From Streptomyces cyaneofuscatus (lineage in GTDB: Bacteria; Actinomycetota; Actinomycetes; Streptomycetales; Streptomycetaceae), in the NCBI RefSeq assembly GCF_000718135.1, contig NZ_JOEM01000018.1, forward strand, positions 93,254 through 157,253: a stretch of DNA of 64,000 nucleotides, given 5' to 3'. The translations under genes were made by a program, and so were the position numbers. This document shows positions 24,159 to 32,570 of the stretch, one piece after another (the first letter of the stretch is position 1; every line of letters begins with the position of its first letter). The notes beneath the pieces were generated by a model. It was not told the origin of the DNA, ran no database searches, and saw only the letters and a program-made list of their open reading frames with translations.

Positions 24159-26135
24159 ATGAAACGACCGGCACTCCGCCGTACGCCGGGGGCGCGCGCC
24201 CCGCTCCTGCTGACGGTGCCCGCGCTGCTGGCCGTGGCGTTCCTGATGCTGCCGCTCGTCGGCATCCTGGCCCGTACCTCCTGGGGCGAACTCTCCACCC
24301 ACCTCACCGCCGAGCCGACCACGCAGGCGCTCCGCCTCTCCCTCCTCGTCTCGCTCTGGTCGCTGGGCCTCTCGCTGCTGTTCGGGGTGCCGCTGGCCTG
24401 GCTGCTGGCCCGGGTGCCGTTCCCCGGCAAGGCGTTCGTGCGCTCGCTGGTGCTGCTGCCGATGGTGCTGCCGCCCACGGTCGGCGGGGTCGCGCTGCTG
24501 CTGGCGTTCGGCCGGCGCGGGCTGCTCGGCCCGTGGCTGGAGGACACCTTCGGCATCACGCTCCCCTTCCACACCTCGGGGGCGGTCCTGGCGGCGACGT
24601 TCGTCGCGATGCCGTTCCTGGTCATCTCGCTGGAGGGCGCGCTCGGTGGTCTGCGCCCCCGGTACGAGGAGACCGCCGCGTCCCTCGGAGCCTCTCCGGT
24701 ACGGGTGTTCCTCACCGTGACCCTGCCGATGGTCGCCCCCGGCCTGATCGCCGGAGCGGCCCTCACCTGGGCGCGGGCGCTCGGTGAGTTCGGCGCCACC
24801 ATCACCTTCGCCGGGAACCTCCCCGGCACCACACAGACCCTGCCGCTCCAGGTCTATCTGCTGCTCCAGGAGTCCCCGGAGGCCGCCACCTCGGTCTCCC
24901 TGCTGCTCCTGGCCATCGCCATGATCGTGCTCATCGCGCTGCGCGGGCGGTGGACGGGCACCCCGGGCGACCACCAGCGCGAGCGGTCCGCCCCGCGCCC
25001 GGAGGAGCCGACGGTCGCGGCGCCGGACGTCCTGCCCGGACCACCTTCGTACGTACGGGAGAAGGCATCCGCGTCCGTACGTGAACCGGCCCCCCAGGAG
25101 CGCTGGCCCCTGCACGCCGACGTCACCGGCTTCACCCGCCTGACCCTGGACGCGGCCCCCGGCACCACCCTCGCGGTCGTCGGCCCCAACGGCGCGGGCA
25201 AGACCACCCTCCTGCGCGCCCTCCTCGGCCTCACCCCGCGCGCCCACGCCCGACTGCGCCTGGGCGAGGCCGATGTGACGGAAGTCCCCCCGCACCGCCG
25301 GGGCGTCGCCTGGGTCCCCCAGGACGGCGCGCTCTTCCCGCACCTGAGCGCCCTCACCAACACGGCGTACGGGCTCCGCACCCATGGCGTCCCCCGCACG
25401 GAGGCCCGGCGCGAGGCGCAGTCCTGGCTGGACCGGCTCGGCGTCGGCCACCTGGCCCACCGCAAGCCCGGCCAGCTCTCCGGCGGCCAGGCCCAACGCG
25501 TAGCCCTGGCACGCGCGTTGGCGGCCCGCCCGCGCCTCCTGCTGCTGGACGAACCGCTCGCCGCCCTCGACCAGACGACCCGGGCCCACGTGCGTCACAC
25601 CCTGCGCCGGCACCTCGCGGAGTTCGGCGGGGTCTGCCTGATCGTCACGCACGACCCGGTCGAGGCGGTCTCCCTGGCCGACCGGGTCCTCGTCCTGGAC
25701 GACGGCCGGGTCCTCCAGGACGAGCCGCCCGCCGAGGTGACCCGCCACCCCCGCTCGCCCTGGGTGGCCCGGATGCTCGGCCGCAACGCCTGGCCCGGCA
25801 CCGCCACCGCCGACGGCCTGGACCTGGCGGGCGGCGGCCACCTCGTCGTCGCCGAACCCCTCACCCCGGGCACGGAGGCCCTCGCGGTCATCGCCCCCGA
25901 AGCCGTCTCCGTACACCGCGAGAAGCCCACCGGCTCCCCCCGCAACGTCTGGCCCGGCACGGTCCGCGAGATCACCTCGGGCGGCAGCCGGCTGCGGCTC
26001 CTGATCACCTCCGACCGGGCGCCGGACCTGGTCGCGGAGATCACCCCGCAGGCGGCGGCCGAGCTGCGCATCGCGGACGGGACGGAGGTCTGGACGGGCG
26101 TGAAGGCGACCGAGGTGACGGTGGTCCCGCTCTGA
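24159..26135 (+). CDS. Molybdate ABC transporter, fused permease and ATPase (ModB-ModC)
   Basis: 658 residues joining two normally separate subunits. Residues 1-270 are the ModB permease: about six membrane helices and the coupling loop EETAASLGASPVRVFLTVTLP. After a Pro-rich linker with a short repeat (about 285-310), residues 320-510 form the ModC ATPase: Walker A GPNGAGKTTLL, signature LSGGQAQRVALARAL, Walker B LLLLDEPLAALD. A C-terminal TOBE-like segment (about 590-658) fits molybdate regulation. Two copies would make the full transporter. Confidence 0.92.
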   Translation: MKRPALRRTPGARAPLLLTVPALLAVAFLMLPLVGILARTSWGELSTHLTAEPTTQALRLSLLVSLWSLGLSLLFGVPLAWLLARVPFPGKAFVRSLVLLPMVLPPTVGGVALLLAFGRRGLLGPWLEDTFGITLPFHTSGAVLAATFVAMPFLVISLEGALGGLRPRYEETAASLGASPVRVFLTVTLPMVAPGLIAGAALTWARALGEFGATITFAGNLPGTTQTLPLQVYLLLQESPEAATSVSLLLLAIAMIVLIALRGRWTGTPGDHQRERSAPRPEEPTVAAPDVLPGPPSYVREKASASVREPAPQERWPLHADVTGFTRLTLDAAPGTTLAVVGPNGAGKTTLLRALLGLTPRAHARLRLGEADVTEVPPHRRGVAWVPQDGALFPHLSALTNTAYGLRTHGVPRTEARREAQSWLDRLGVGHLAHRKPGQLSGGQAQRVALARALAARPRLLLLDEPLAALDQTTRAHVRHTLRRHLAEFGGVCLIVTHDPVEAVSLADRVLVLDDGRVLQDEPPAEVTRHPRSPWVARMLGRNAWPGTATADGLDLAGGGHLVVAEPLTPGTEALAVIAPEAVSVHREKPTGSPRNVWPGTVREITSGGSRLRLLITSDRAPDLVAEITPQAAAELRIADGTEVWTGVKATEVTVVPL

Positions 26136-26244
26136 CTCCACGTATGGCACGCGCCCCGGCGGGAACCAGAAGGCGGGAACCAGACAACTGCCGTACACGT
26201 ACTCATGTACGACAGGTCCGAGAGATCCGAGAGACGGGGCACCC

Positions 26245-26610
26245 ATGGCACTGTTCGGCAACGCGCACACCATCAACCCGGCCACCGCCCAGCAGGACTA
26301 CGAACGGCTCCTCGGCCAGGGCGAGCAGGTGCACGCCGCGTTCCTGCTGATCCGCGACACGATCCTGTTCACGGACCGCCGGCTGATCCTCGTCGACAAG
26401 CAGGGCATCACCGGCAAGAAGACCGAGTACCACTCCGTGCCGTACCGCAGCATCACGCACTTCGCGGTGGAGACGGCCGGGACGTTCGACCTGGACGCGG
26501 AGCTGAAGATCTGGATCTCGGGCAACCCCACCCCGCTCCAGAAGACGTTCACGAAGGGCGTCGACATCTACGAGGTGCAGGCGATACTCACGCAGTTCGT
26601 CGCGCGGTAG
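26245..26610 (+). CDS. Bacterial PH-domain protein
   Basis: 121 residues that match the bacterial pleckstrin-homology family (bPH/DUF1696). The pattern is an alternating-strand barrel (AAFLLIRDTILFTDRRLILVDKQG, YHSVPYRSITHFAVET) and a closing helix (IYEVQAILTQFVAR). Members are soluble and form rings, and their role is poorly known. Stands alone with a GGGGCACCC leader. Convergent with the next gene, with a gap of only 15 bp. Confidence 0.88.
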   Translation: MALFGNAHTINPATAQQDYERLLGQGEQVHAAFLLIRDTILFTDRRLILVDKQGITGKKTEYHSVPYRSITHFAVETAGTFDLDAELKIWISGNPTPLQKTFTKGVDIYEVQAILTQFVAR

Positions 26611-26625
26611 TCCGGCGGCACGACT

Positions 26626-27396
26626 TCAGAAGTACGGGCGCAGCCGCGGGTTCGCCGCGTTCCCCGGGGCGGAGTCCCGCAGCCGGGCCACGCGCTCGCG
26701 CAGCTGCGGCAGCAGCCCGTAGAGCACATCGCCCGGGCAGCGGGTCTCGTAGCTGTCGCGGTGGCCGGAGATGACGTTCAGCCGGGCCACCTGGCCCTCG
26801 TCGAAACGGCTCTCGGCGTTCGTCGAGACCAGCTCCACCGTGGCGAGCGGGTCGACACCGGGCGCCAGCTTCCAGGCCGCGAGCTCCACCAGCGCGTCCA
26901 TCATCGGCTTCGGCACCTCGGTGCCCTCACCGAAGGTGCCGATCGCCGCGATGCCGACCGTATCGGCGTTGAACCCCTTGGTGTGGGCGCCGAGCACCGA
27001 CCGTCCGACGCCGCCCGCCCGGCCCTCGTAGATGGTGCCGCAGCGGTCGACGAGGAAGTTGTAGCCGATGTCGTCCCAGCCGTCCTTCTCCACGTGATCG
27101 GTCTGCACGGCCCGGATCAGCTCGGGGGCGTCCTCGCAGGCGTAGTCGTTGGGGTTGCCGGTGTGGTGGACGAAGACCGCCTTCGCCGCGCCCGTGTACT
27201 GCGGGCCCTCCCGGACCAGGCCCTCGTCCGCGTGCCACTCCTGGCGGCTGACCACGGCCGGCTGCGGAAGTCCGCGCGGCGGCCTCGGCCCGCCGGCCGT
27301 CTCCCGCTGCTGCTCGTGGGGCACCGGGCCGTCCTGGAACACCAGGAGGACCAGGAGCAGCAGCAGGGTGCCCAGGACGATTCGGCGGGACCACAT
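26626..27396 (-). CDS. Secreted/anchored peptidoglycan-recognition N-acetylmuramoyl-L-alanine amidase
   Basis: 256 residues. A membrane signal or anchor (6-22: VLGTLLLLLVLLVF) precedes a PGRP/amidase_2 domain (about 45-235). The expected zinc ligands are visible: His in VFVHHTGNP, His in VISGHRDSYETRCPG, and the nearby Cys. It begins with the family's VVSRQEWHADE. It cleaves between MurNAc and the stem peptide in the cell wall. The ATG at 27396 follows GGTGGAG. A longer frame upstream is discarded as it would bury the signal sequence. Confidence 0.9.
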   Translation of the reverse strand: MWSRRIVLGTLLLLLVLLVFQDGPVPHEQQRETAGGPRPPRGLPQPAVVSRQEWHADEGLVREGPQYTGAAKAVFVHHTGNPNDYACEDAPELIRAVQTDHVEKDGWDDIGYNFLVDRCGTIYEGRAGGVGRSVLGAHTKGFNADTVGIAAIGTFGEGTEVPKPMMDALVELAAWKLAPGVDPLATVELVSTNAESRFDEGQVARLNVISGHRDSYETRCPGDVLYGLLPQLRERVARLRDSAPGNAANPRLRPYF

Positions 27397-27568
27397 GGAC
27401 TCCACCCTGCGCGCTGACCTGGGGCGTGTCGCAGAGGGGCAGGCCGTTCGGGTGACCCCTGCCCGGTGAGGGCATTTCATCCGGAATGCGCCGGTGAGGG
27501 TGTGTTCTTACGATGAGATCCGGACCACCCGCCGCGCCCTGCGGCGAGCCCGGCCGGATCGAGGAGCC

Positions 27569-29107
27569 ATGGCCCACGACGCTGTGCACGACGGGGAAGG
27601 CGGGCGGCAGGACGGCGGGCGGCCCGACGGCTCGGCGGTCAGCCTCAAGCCGAACGCCATCGGGTTCGTCGACGCCCTCGTCATCGGCCTCAACGCGACC
27701 TCCCCCGCCTACTCGCTGGCCGCCGTGATCGGCCCGATCGTGGCCCTCGTGGGGATCTACGCCCCGGGCGTCATGTTCGCCTCCTTCGTCCCGATGCTGC
27801 TGATCGCCTCGGCGTTCTACTACCTCAACAAGGTCGACCAGGACTGCGGTACGACGTTCTCCTGGGTGACCCGGGCGATGGGCCCGTGGGCCGGGTGGCT
27901 CGGCGGCTGGGCGATCACCATGACCGGCGTGCTGGTCGTCGGTTCGCTGGCCGATGTGGCGGTGAGCTTCACCCTGCTGGCGGTGGGCCTCGACGGCTGG
28001 GTCGAGAACGACTTCGCGCGCCAGATCCTCACCGTGCTGCTGATCATCGTGATGACCGGACTCTGCGTCATCGGCACCGAGCTGTCGGCCAAGGTGCAGA
28101 ACGTCCTGATCCTCCTCCAGATCGCGTTCCTGCTGGTCTTCGTCGTGGTGGCGCTCTACCGGGTGTACGCGGGCACCACCGGCTTCGACTCCATCGAGCC
28201 GTCCGTGAGCTGGCTCGACCCCTTCGGCGCGGGTGGCGCCGCGCTGACCGGCGGGCTGCTGCTCGGGGTGTTCATCTACTGGGGCTGGGAGTCCGCGGTC
28301 AACCTCACCGAGGAGACGGAGAACTCGGCGAGCGCCCCGGGCAAGGCGGGCCTGTGGTCCACGGTGGTGCTCCTGGTGACCTACCTGTCGGTCGCCGTCG
28401 CGGTCGTCGCCTTCGCGGGGACGGCGTTCCTGGCGGAGAACGCGGGCGAGGAGGAGTTCATCTTCGCCCAGCTCGCCGGGGACGTGCTGGGCGGCTGGGA
28501 CTGGATCCTGCTGCTGGCCGTCGCCACCTCCGCGATCGCCTCCACCCAGACCACGATCATCCCGGCCTCCCGGACCGCCCTGTCGATGGCCCGCCGTCAG
28601 GCGCTGCCGCGGCACTTCGGGCACATCAGCCCCCGGTTCCGTACCCCGGACGTCAGTACGTGGTGGGTCGCCGGGATCGCCATCGCCTGGTACCTGGTGG
28701 TCAACCAGATCTCCACCAACGCCCTCTTCGACTCGCTCACCGCCCTCTCCCTCCTGATCGCCTTCTACTACGCGCTCACCGGGGTGGCCTGCGCCGTCTA
28801 CTACCGGCGCCATCTCACCGAGAGCGTGCGCAACTTCGTCCTCATCGGCCTGGGGCCGGTGGTCGGTGCCGGGCTGCTGACCTGGCTGCTGGTCCGGTCG
28901 GTCATCGACATGTCCGACCCGGCCAACTCCTACAGCGGCACCTCCTGGTTCGGGCTCGGCCCGCCGCTCGTCATCGGCATCGTCATCTCCCTGGTCGGCG
29001 TGATCCTCATGGTGGTGTGGCGGCTGCGCGACGCGGTGTTCTGGCAGGAGCGGCCCGGGGTCGCCGACCCGGAGCTGGTGCACGCCCCCGCCCTGAAGGA
29101 GCGCTGA
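27569..29107 (+). CDS. APC-superfamily amino-acid permease
   Basis: 512 residues with 12 or so membrane helices. TM1 carries the unwound glycine-rich motif (VIGLNATSPAYSLAAVIGP), and TM6 the matching GVFIYWGWESAVNLTEETE. This is typical of amino-acid/polyamine/organocation transporters of the proton-coupled type. It is followed after one base by a universal stress protein, a frequent pairing in which the Usp may regulate the transporter. The ATG at 27569 is chosen by a GAGGAG just upstream. Confidence 0.9.
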   Translation: MAHDAVHDGEGGRQDGGRPDGSAVSLKPNAIGFVDALVIGLNATSPAYSLAAVIGPIVALVGIYAPGVMFASFVPMLLIASAFYYLNKVDQDCGTTFSWVTRAMGPWAGWLGGWAITMTGVLVVGSLADVAVSFTLLAVGLDGWVENDFARQILTVLLIIVMTGLCVIGTELSAKVQNVLILLQIAFLLVFVVVALYRVYAGTTGFDSIEPSVSWLDPFGAGGAALTGGLLLGVFIYWGWESAVNLTEETENSASAPGKAGLWSTVVLLVTYLSVAVAVVAFAGTAFLAENAGEEEFIFAQLAGDVLGGWDWILLLAVATSAIASTQTTIIPASRTALSMARRQALPRHFGHISPRFRTPDVSTWWVAGIAIAWYLVVNQISTNALFDSLTALSLLIAFYYALTGVACAVYYRRHLTESVRNFVLIGLGPVVGAGLLTWLLVRSVIDMSDPANSYSGTSWFGLGPPLVIGIVISLVGVILMVVWRLRDAVFWQERPGVADPELVHAPALKER

Positions 29108-29108
29108 G

Positions 29109-29537
29109 ATGTCGGTCGTCCTCGGTTACGACGAGTCCCCCGGCGCCGCCCGCGCCCTGCGCATCGCGATCGAGGTGGCGGCCGCGTACGGCGAGGAGCT
29201 GGTCCTCGTCTACGGCGCCGCCGCCCCGGGCCTGCGCGACGGCGCCGAGTACCGCAGCCACTACGACGCCATCCGGCAGGCCGGCCGCACCGGCCTGGAG
29301 CACGCGCTGGCGGCCGCCGAGGAGGCCGGCGTACCGGCGCGGGTGGAGGTGCTGGACGAGAGCCCTCCGCAGGCGCTCCTGGAGGCGGCCGACCGGCACG
29401 GGGCCCGGGTCATCGTGGTCGGCACCTGGGGCGAGAGCCCGATGCGCGGGGCCCTGCTCGGCTCGACCCCGCACAAGCTGCTGCACATGTCCAAGATCCC
29501 CGTGCTGTGCGTCCCGACGGAGGAGGACGCCCCCTAG
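29109..29537 (+). CDS. Universal stress protein
   Basis: 142 residues, one Usp domain. It begins SVVLGYDESPGAARALRIA and ends with the nucleotide-binding motif VVGTWGESPMRGALLGSTPHKLLHMSKIPVLCVP, close to the ATP-binding G-2x-G-9x-G-S/T pattern. It probably binds ATP. Co-transcribed with the permease (1-bp gap). Convergent with the antiporter gene, 9 bp apart. Confidence 0.92.
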   Translation: MSVVLGYDESPGAARALRIAIEVAAAYGEELVLVYGAAAPGLRDGAEYRSHYDAIRQAGRTGLEHALAAAEEAGVPARVEVLDESPPQALLEAADRHGARVIVVGTWGESPMRGALLGSTPHKLLHMSKIPVLCVPTEEDAP

Positions 29538-29546
29538 GGCGGGCCC

Positions 29547-30779
29547 TCACCACGCCTCCCCGCTCTCCGCCGCCCGGCTCGGCGCATCCCGTCCCGCGCC
29601 GCTCTCCCCCTCCCCCTTCCCCAGCAGCCGGAACGCCAGCAGCGGGAACGTCAGCACCGACACCATCGCCGCGGCCACCAGCGCGGCGGCCTCCCCCGCA
29701 CCGATCACCTTCTCGTCCAGCCCGATCGCGGTGATCGCCACCACCAGCGGCAGACACGTGGACGCGAACAGCGCGAGCGCGGACCGGGGAGCGCGCCCCT
29801 TCAGGTCGCGCGGGGCCAGGAGGTACGCCGGTACGCCCCGCACCAGCAGGAACAGCAGCAGGAAGACCGGCAGGAGCAGCAGCGGGCGGCCGCCGTCCAG
29901 GAGCGCCCGGAGGTCGAAGTCGATACCCGTGACGACGTAGAAGAACGGGACCAGGAAGCCGAAGCCGATGGCCTCGATCCGCCCCAGGATCTCCCCGCTG
30001 CGCTCGGGCACCGCCCCCTGGAGGACCAGCCGGGTCAGCATCCCGGCGGCGAACGCGCCGAGCAGCGTGTCCAGGCCGAAGCCATGGGCCAGCCCCAGCA
30101 TCCCGGCGAGCAGCAGCATCACGAAGCGGACCGCGAACTGGCCGCTGCTGTGCAGGGTCATCGCGATGATCCGGGCGAACCACGGGGGCCTCGGCCGCAT
30201 CGCCCAGAACACCGCGCCCACCGTGATCACCGCGAACACCGCCAGCACCGCGCTCGCCGCCCCCGGACTCCGCCCGCTGAACAGCAGGGCCATCGCCACG
30301 ATCGGCCCGAACTCGCCGACCGCCCCGAACGCCATCACCACCGACCCGAACCTCCCCTCCAGCCGCCCCGAGTCCCGCAGGATCGGCAGCACCGCGCCCA
30401 GCGCCGTGCTGGTGAGCGCGGTGCCGATCACCAGGCTCTTGGCCACATCGGCCCCGCTGAGCAGCAGGGCGATCCCGAGCCCGGCGGCGAACGAGACCAC
30501 CCACGCCCCGCCGGCCCGGCGGAGGGTGGAGCCGCGGACCTCGGCGAACCGGATCTCGTACCCCGCCAGGAAGATCAGCATCGAGAGCCCGAGGTCGGAC
30601 AGGGTGTCGATGACCTGGTCGTGGTGGGCCCAGCCGAGCACATCGGGCCCCACCAGGATGCCGAGCACGATCTCGAAGATGACGACGGGGACCGACAGCC
30701 ACCGCCCGGTCGCATAGCCGAGCAGGGGGGCGAGAACCGCCAGGGCCATGATCAGGACAAGGGTCCCGGGGTGCTCCAT
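29547..30779 (-). CDS. CPA2-type cation/proton antiporter (KefB-like, membrane domain only)
   Basis: 410 residues with about 12 membrane helices. The unwound-helix regions characteristic of sodium/potassium-proton antiporters are visible (ALTSTALGAVLPIL and FFYVVTGIDFDL). No RCK/TrkA-N domain follows, so regulation by NAD or glutathione as in Kef is unlikely. It exchanges Na+ or K+ for protons. ATG start. Confidence 0.88.
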   Translation of the reverse strand: MEHPGTLVLIMALAVLAPLLGYATGRWLSVPVVIFEIVLGILVGPDVLGWAHHDQVIDTLSDLGLSMLIFLAGYEIRFAEVRGSTLRRAGGAWVVSFAAGLGIALLLSGADVAKSLVIGTALTSTALGAVLPILRDSGRLEGRFGSVVMAFGAVGEFGPIVAMALLFSGRSPGAASAVLAVFAVITVGAVFWAMRPRPPWFARIIAMTLHSSGQFAVRFVMLLLAGMLGLAHGFGLDTLLGAFAAGMLTRLVLQGAVPERSGEILGRIEAIGFGFLVPFFYVVTGIDFDLRALLDGGRPLLLLPVFLLLFLLVRGVPAYLLAPRDLKGRAPRSALALFASTCLPLVVAITAIGLDEKVIGAGEAAALVAAAMVSVLTFPLLAFRLLGKGEGESGAGRDAPSRAAESGEAW

Positions 30780-30843
30780 CGCTCGTGTATAGCAAGGAAC
30801 GCCCCGGAATCAGCCGCTATGACACCCTGCCGCCACCACCTGG

Positions 30844-32364
30844 TCAGTTCGGGCAGTGGGTGTCCCGGGCGGGCCGCTTGCCGGTCACCAGGAAGTCGCT
30901 GACCACCCGGTCCCCGCAGGCGTTCCCGTTGCCCAGATACATCCCGTGCCCGCCCTGACCGACCGTCACCATCCTGGCCCGCTCACCGAGCGCCGCCCGC
31001 ATCTTCAGGGCCCCCGCCAACGGGGTGGCCGGGTCGCGCAAGCTCTGGATCATCAGGACGTTCGACGGGCCGTCGCCGGTTATCCGGGTGGGCCTCGGCT
31101 CCTTGCCGTGGGTCCAGAAGGCGCAGGGCGTGATGTTGGCGGGCATCCCGGCCGTCAGCGGGTGCCGCGCCCGGTCGGCGGCGACCCGGCCGGCGTAACC
31201 GGAGGCCGGTCCCGGCCAGCGCACGTCGTTGCAGATCGCCGCGACCGTCATCGACGCGTCCGCGTCCGGCAGCGGCCCGGCCAGCTCCGGCGGAAGCACC
31301 GGGCGGCCTTCCGGGTCCTGAGCCGCCTTCACCAGCCGGGCCAGCGGCGCGAAACCCGCATCGCTGTACAGCGCGCTCTGGAGCGCCTGCCGCAGCAGGT
31401 TCCCGGTGAGCGGCGTGGACGGCACGTCCGAGGCCTTGGGGTGCCGGTCCAACTCCCGTGCGAGAGAGAGGAGCAGCGGTTGTACGTCTCCGGGGCGCCG
31501 GGCCAGCCGCAGCCCCTCGGTCTCCCGGGCCGGGTCCGCCGCCCAGGCCGCGAAGTCGGGGAAGCGCTCGGCGGCGCCCGGGGCCATGTTGGCCAGCCAG
31601 CCGTACGCCACCCGGCCCGGGTCCGGGTCGCCGGTGCTGTCCAGGACCAGCCGGCCGACCCGGTCCGGATGAAGCTGTGCGTACACGGCGCCGACGTAAC
31701 TCCCGTACGAGGAGCCCCAGATCGACACCTTCCGCTCGCCCAGCGCCTCACGCAGCCGGTCGAGGTCACGGACCTCGTTCCCCGTGGTGAAGGACCGCAG
31801 CACCGGGCCCCCGTTACGGGCGCAGAGCTCGGCGGTGCGGCGGGAGCGCTCGGTGTTCGCCGTGATCGTGCCGTCCGGCGCGGGCCAGGACCGCAGGGTC
31901 ACCAGATGCCGGTCCGCCTCCGGGATCCGGCAGTTCGCCCGGACGGAGGAGCCGACCCCGCGCGGGTCCAGGCTGACCAGGTCGTACGCCCCCTCGGTCG
32001 CCGCCCGCAACGCCCCGCCCTTCTGTGCCAGGCGCTGCACCCCGGAGGAGCCGGGGCCGCCGGGGATCACGAACAGCGTGCCGCGCCGGGCGTCGGGCCG
32101 GTCGGTGCGCAGCCGGCTGACGGCCACCTCGACCGTGCGGCCCCCGGGTTCGGCGTGGTCCAGCGGGACCCGCAGCTCGGCGCACTCCTGCCCTGCTGGG
32201 ACCGGTGCCCCGGCGACCGGCCCGCAGGGGTGCCAGACGAGCGCGGGCGCGGCACGGCCCGCCGGGCGGCTGTGCGCCACGGGCGCGCCGGCTGCGGCCA
32301 GCGTGCCGGCCGCAGCGGCAGCGGAGACGGTGAGGAGTAAGGCCTTACGGGTCCAGTTCTTCAT
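30844..32364 (-). CDS. Secreted alpha/beta hydrolase, tripeptidyl-aminopeptidase (TAP) type
   Basis: 506 residues with a Sec signal (1-35, hydrophobic core LLLTVSAAAAAGTLAAAG). The catalytic set is visible: oxyanion loop VIPGGPGSSG, nucleophile in WGSSYGSYVG, Asp in QSLRDPATPLAG and His in GQGGHGMYLGNG, which lies in the C-terminal TAP-like domain. Streptomyces secretes several such exopeptidases that trim tripeptides from proteins. The ATG at 32364 gives a clean signal peptide. Divergent from the MMPL gene. Confidence 0.9.
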   Translation of the reverse strand: MKNWTRKALLLTVSAAAAAGTLAAAGAPVAHSRPAGRAAPALVWHPCGPVAGAPVPAGQECAELRVPLDHAEPGGRTVEVAVSRLRTDRPDARRGTLFVIPGGPGSSGVQRLAQKGGALRAATEGAYDLVSLDPRGVGSSVRANCRIPEADRHLVTLRSWPAPDGTITANTERSRRTAELCARNGGPVLRSFTTGNEVRDLDRLREALGERKVSIWGSSYGSYVGAVYAQLHPDRVGRLVLDSTGDPDPGRVAYGWLANMAPGAAERFPDFAAWAADPARETEGLRLARRPGDVQPLLLSLARELDRHPKASDVPSTPLTGNLLRQALQSALYSDAGFAPLARLVKAAQDPEGRPVLPPELAGPLPDADASMTVAAICNDVRWPGPASGYAGRVAADRARHPLTAGMPANITPCAFWTHGKEPRPTRITGDGPSNVLMIQSLRDPATPLAGALKMRAALGERARMVTVGQGGHGMYLGNGNACGDRVVSDFLVTGKRPARDTHCPN

Positions 32365-32570
32365 GCCCCAAGCCTGGTCGGCCCCGGGCCCGCAGCCCAT
32401 CCGGAAGGCCGGTGGACTCCCGGTGGGGTCACCCCCCGCACCACCCCTGCGGCACGCACCCGTCACCCGTTCCCCCGCGCCGGAATGCCGGGGGCCGGAG
32501 GGGGCCGTTGAATGCGGAACAGGGCAACACCGGGCCTTCGGGAACGGGCCAGCACAGGACAGGGAGCCGC

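Noticed and set aside
23838..26285. A long minus-strand frame opposite the ModBC gene
   Set aside because: Antisense shadow: Gly/Arg/Gln-rich, no domain, while the plus strand has a complete transporter.
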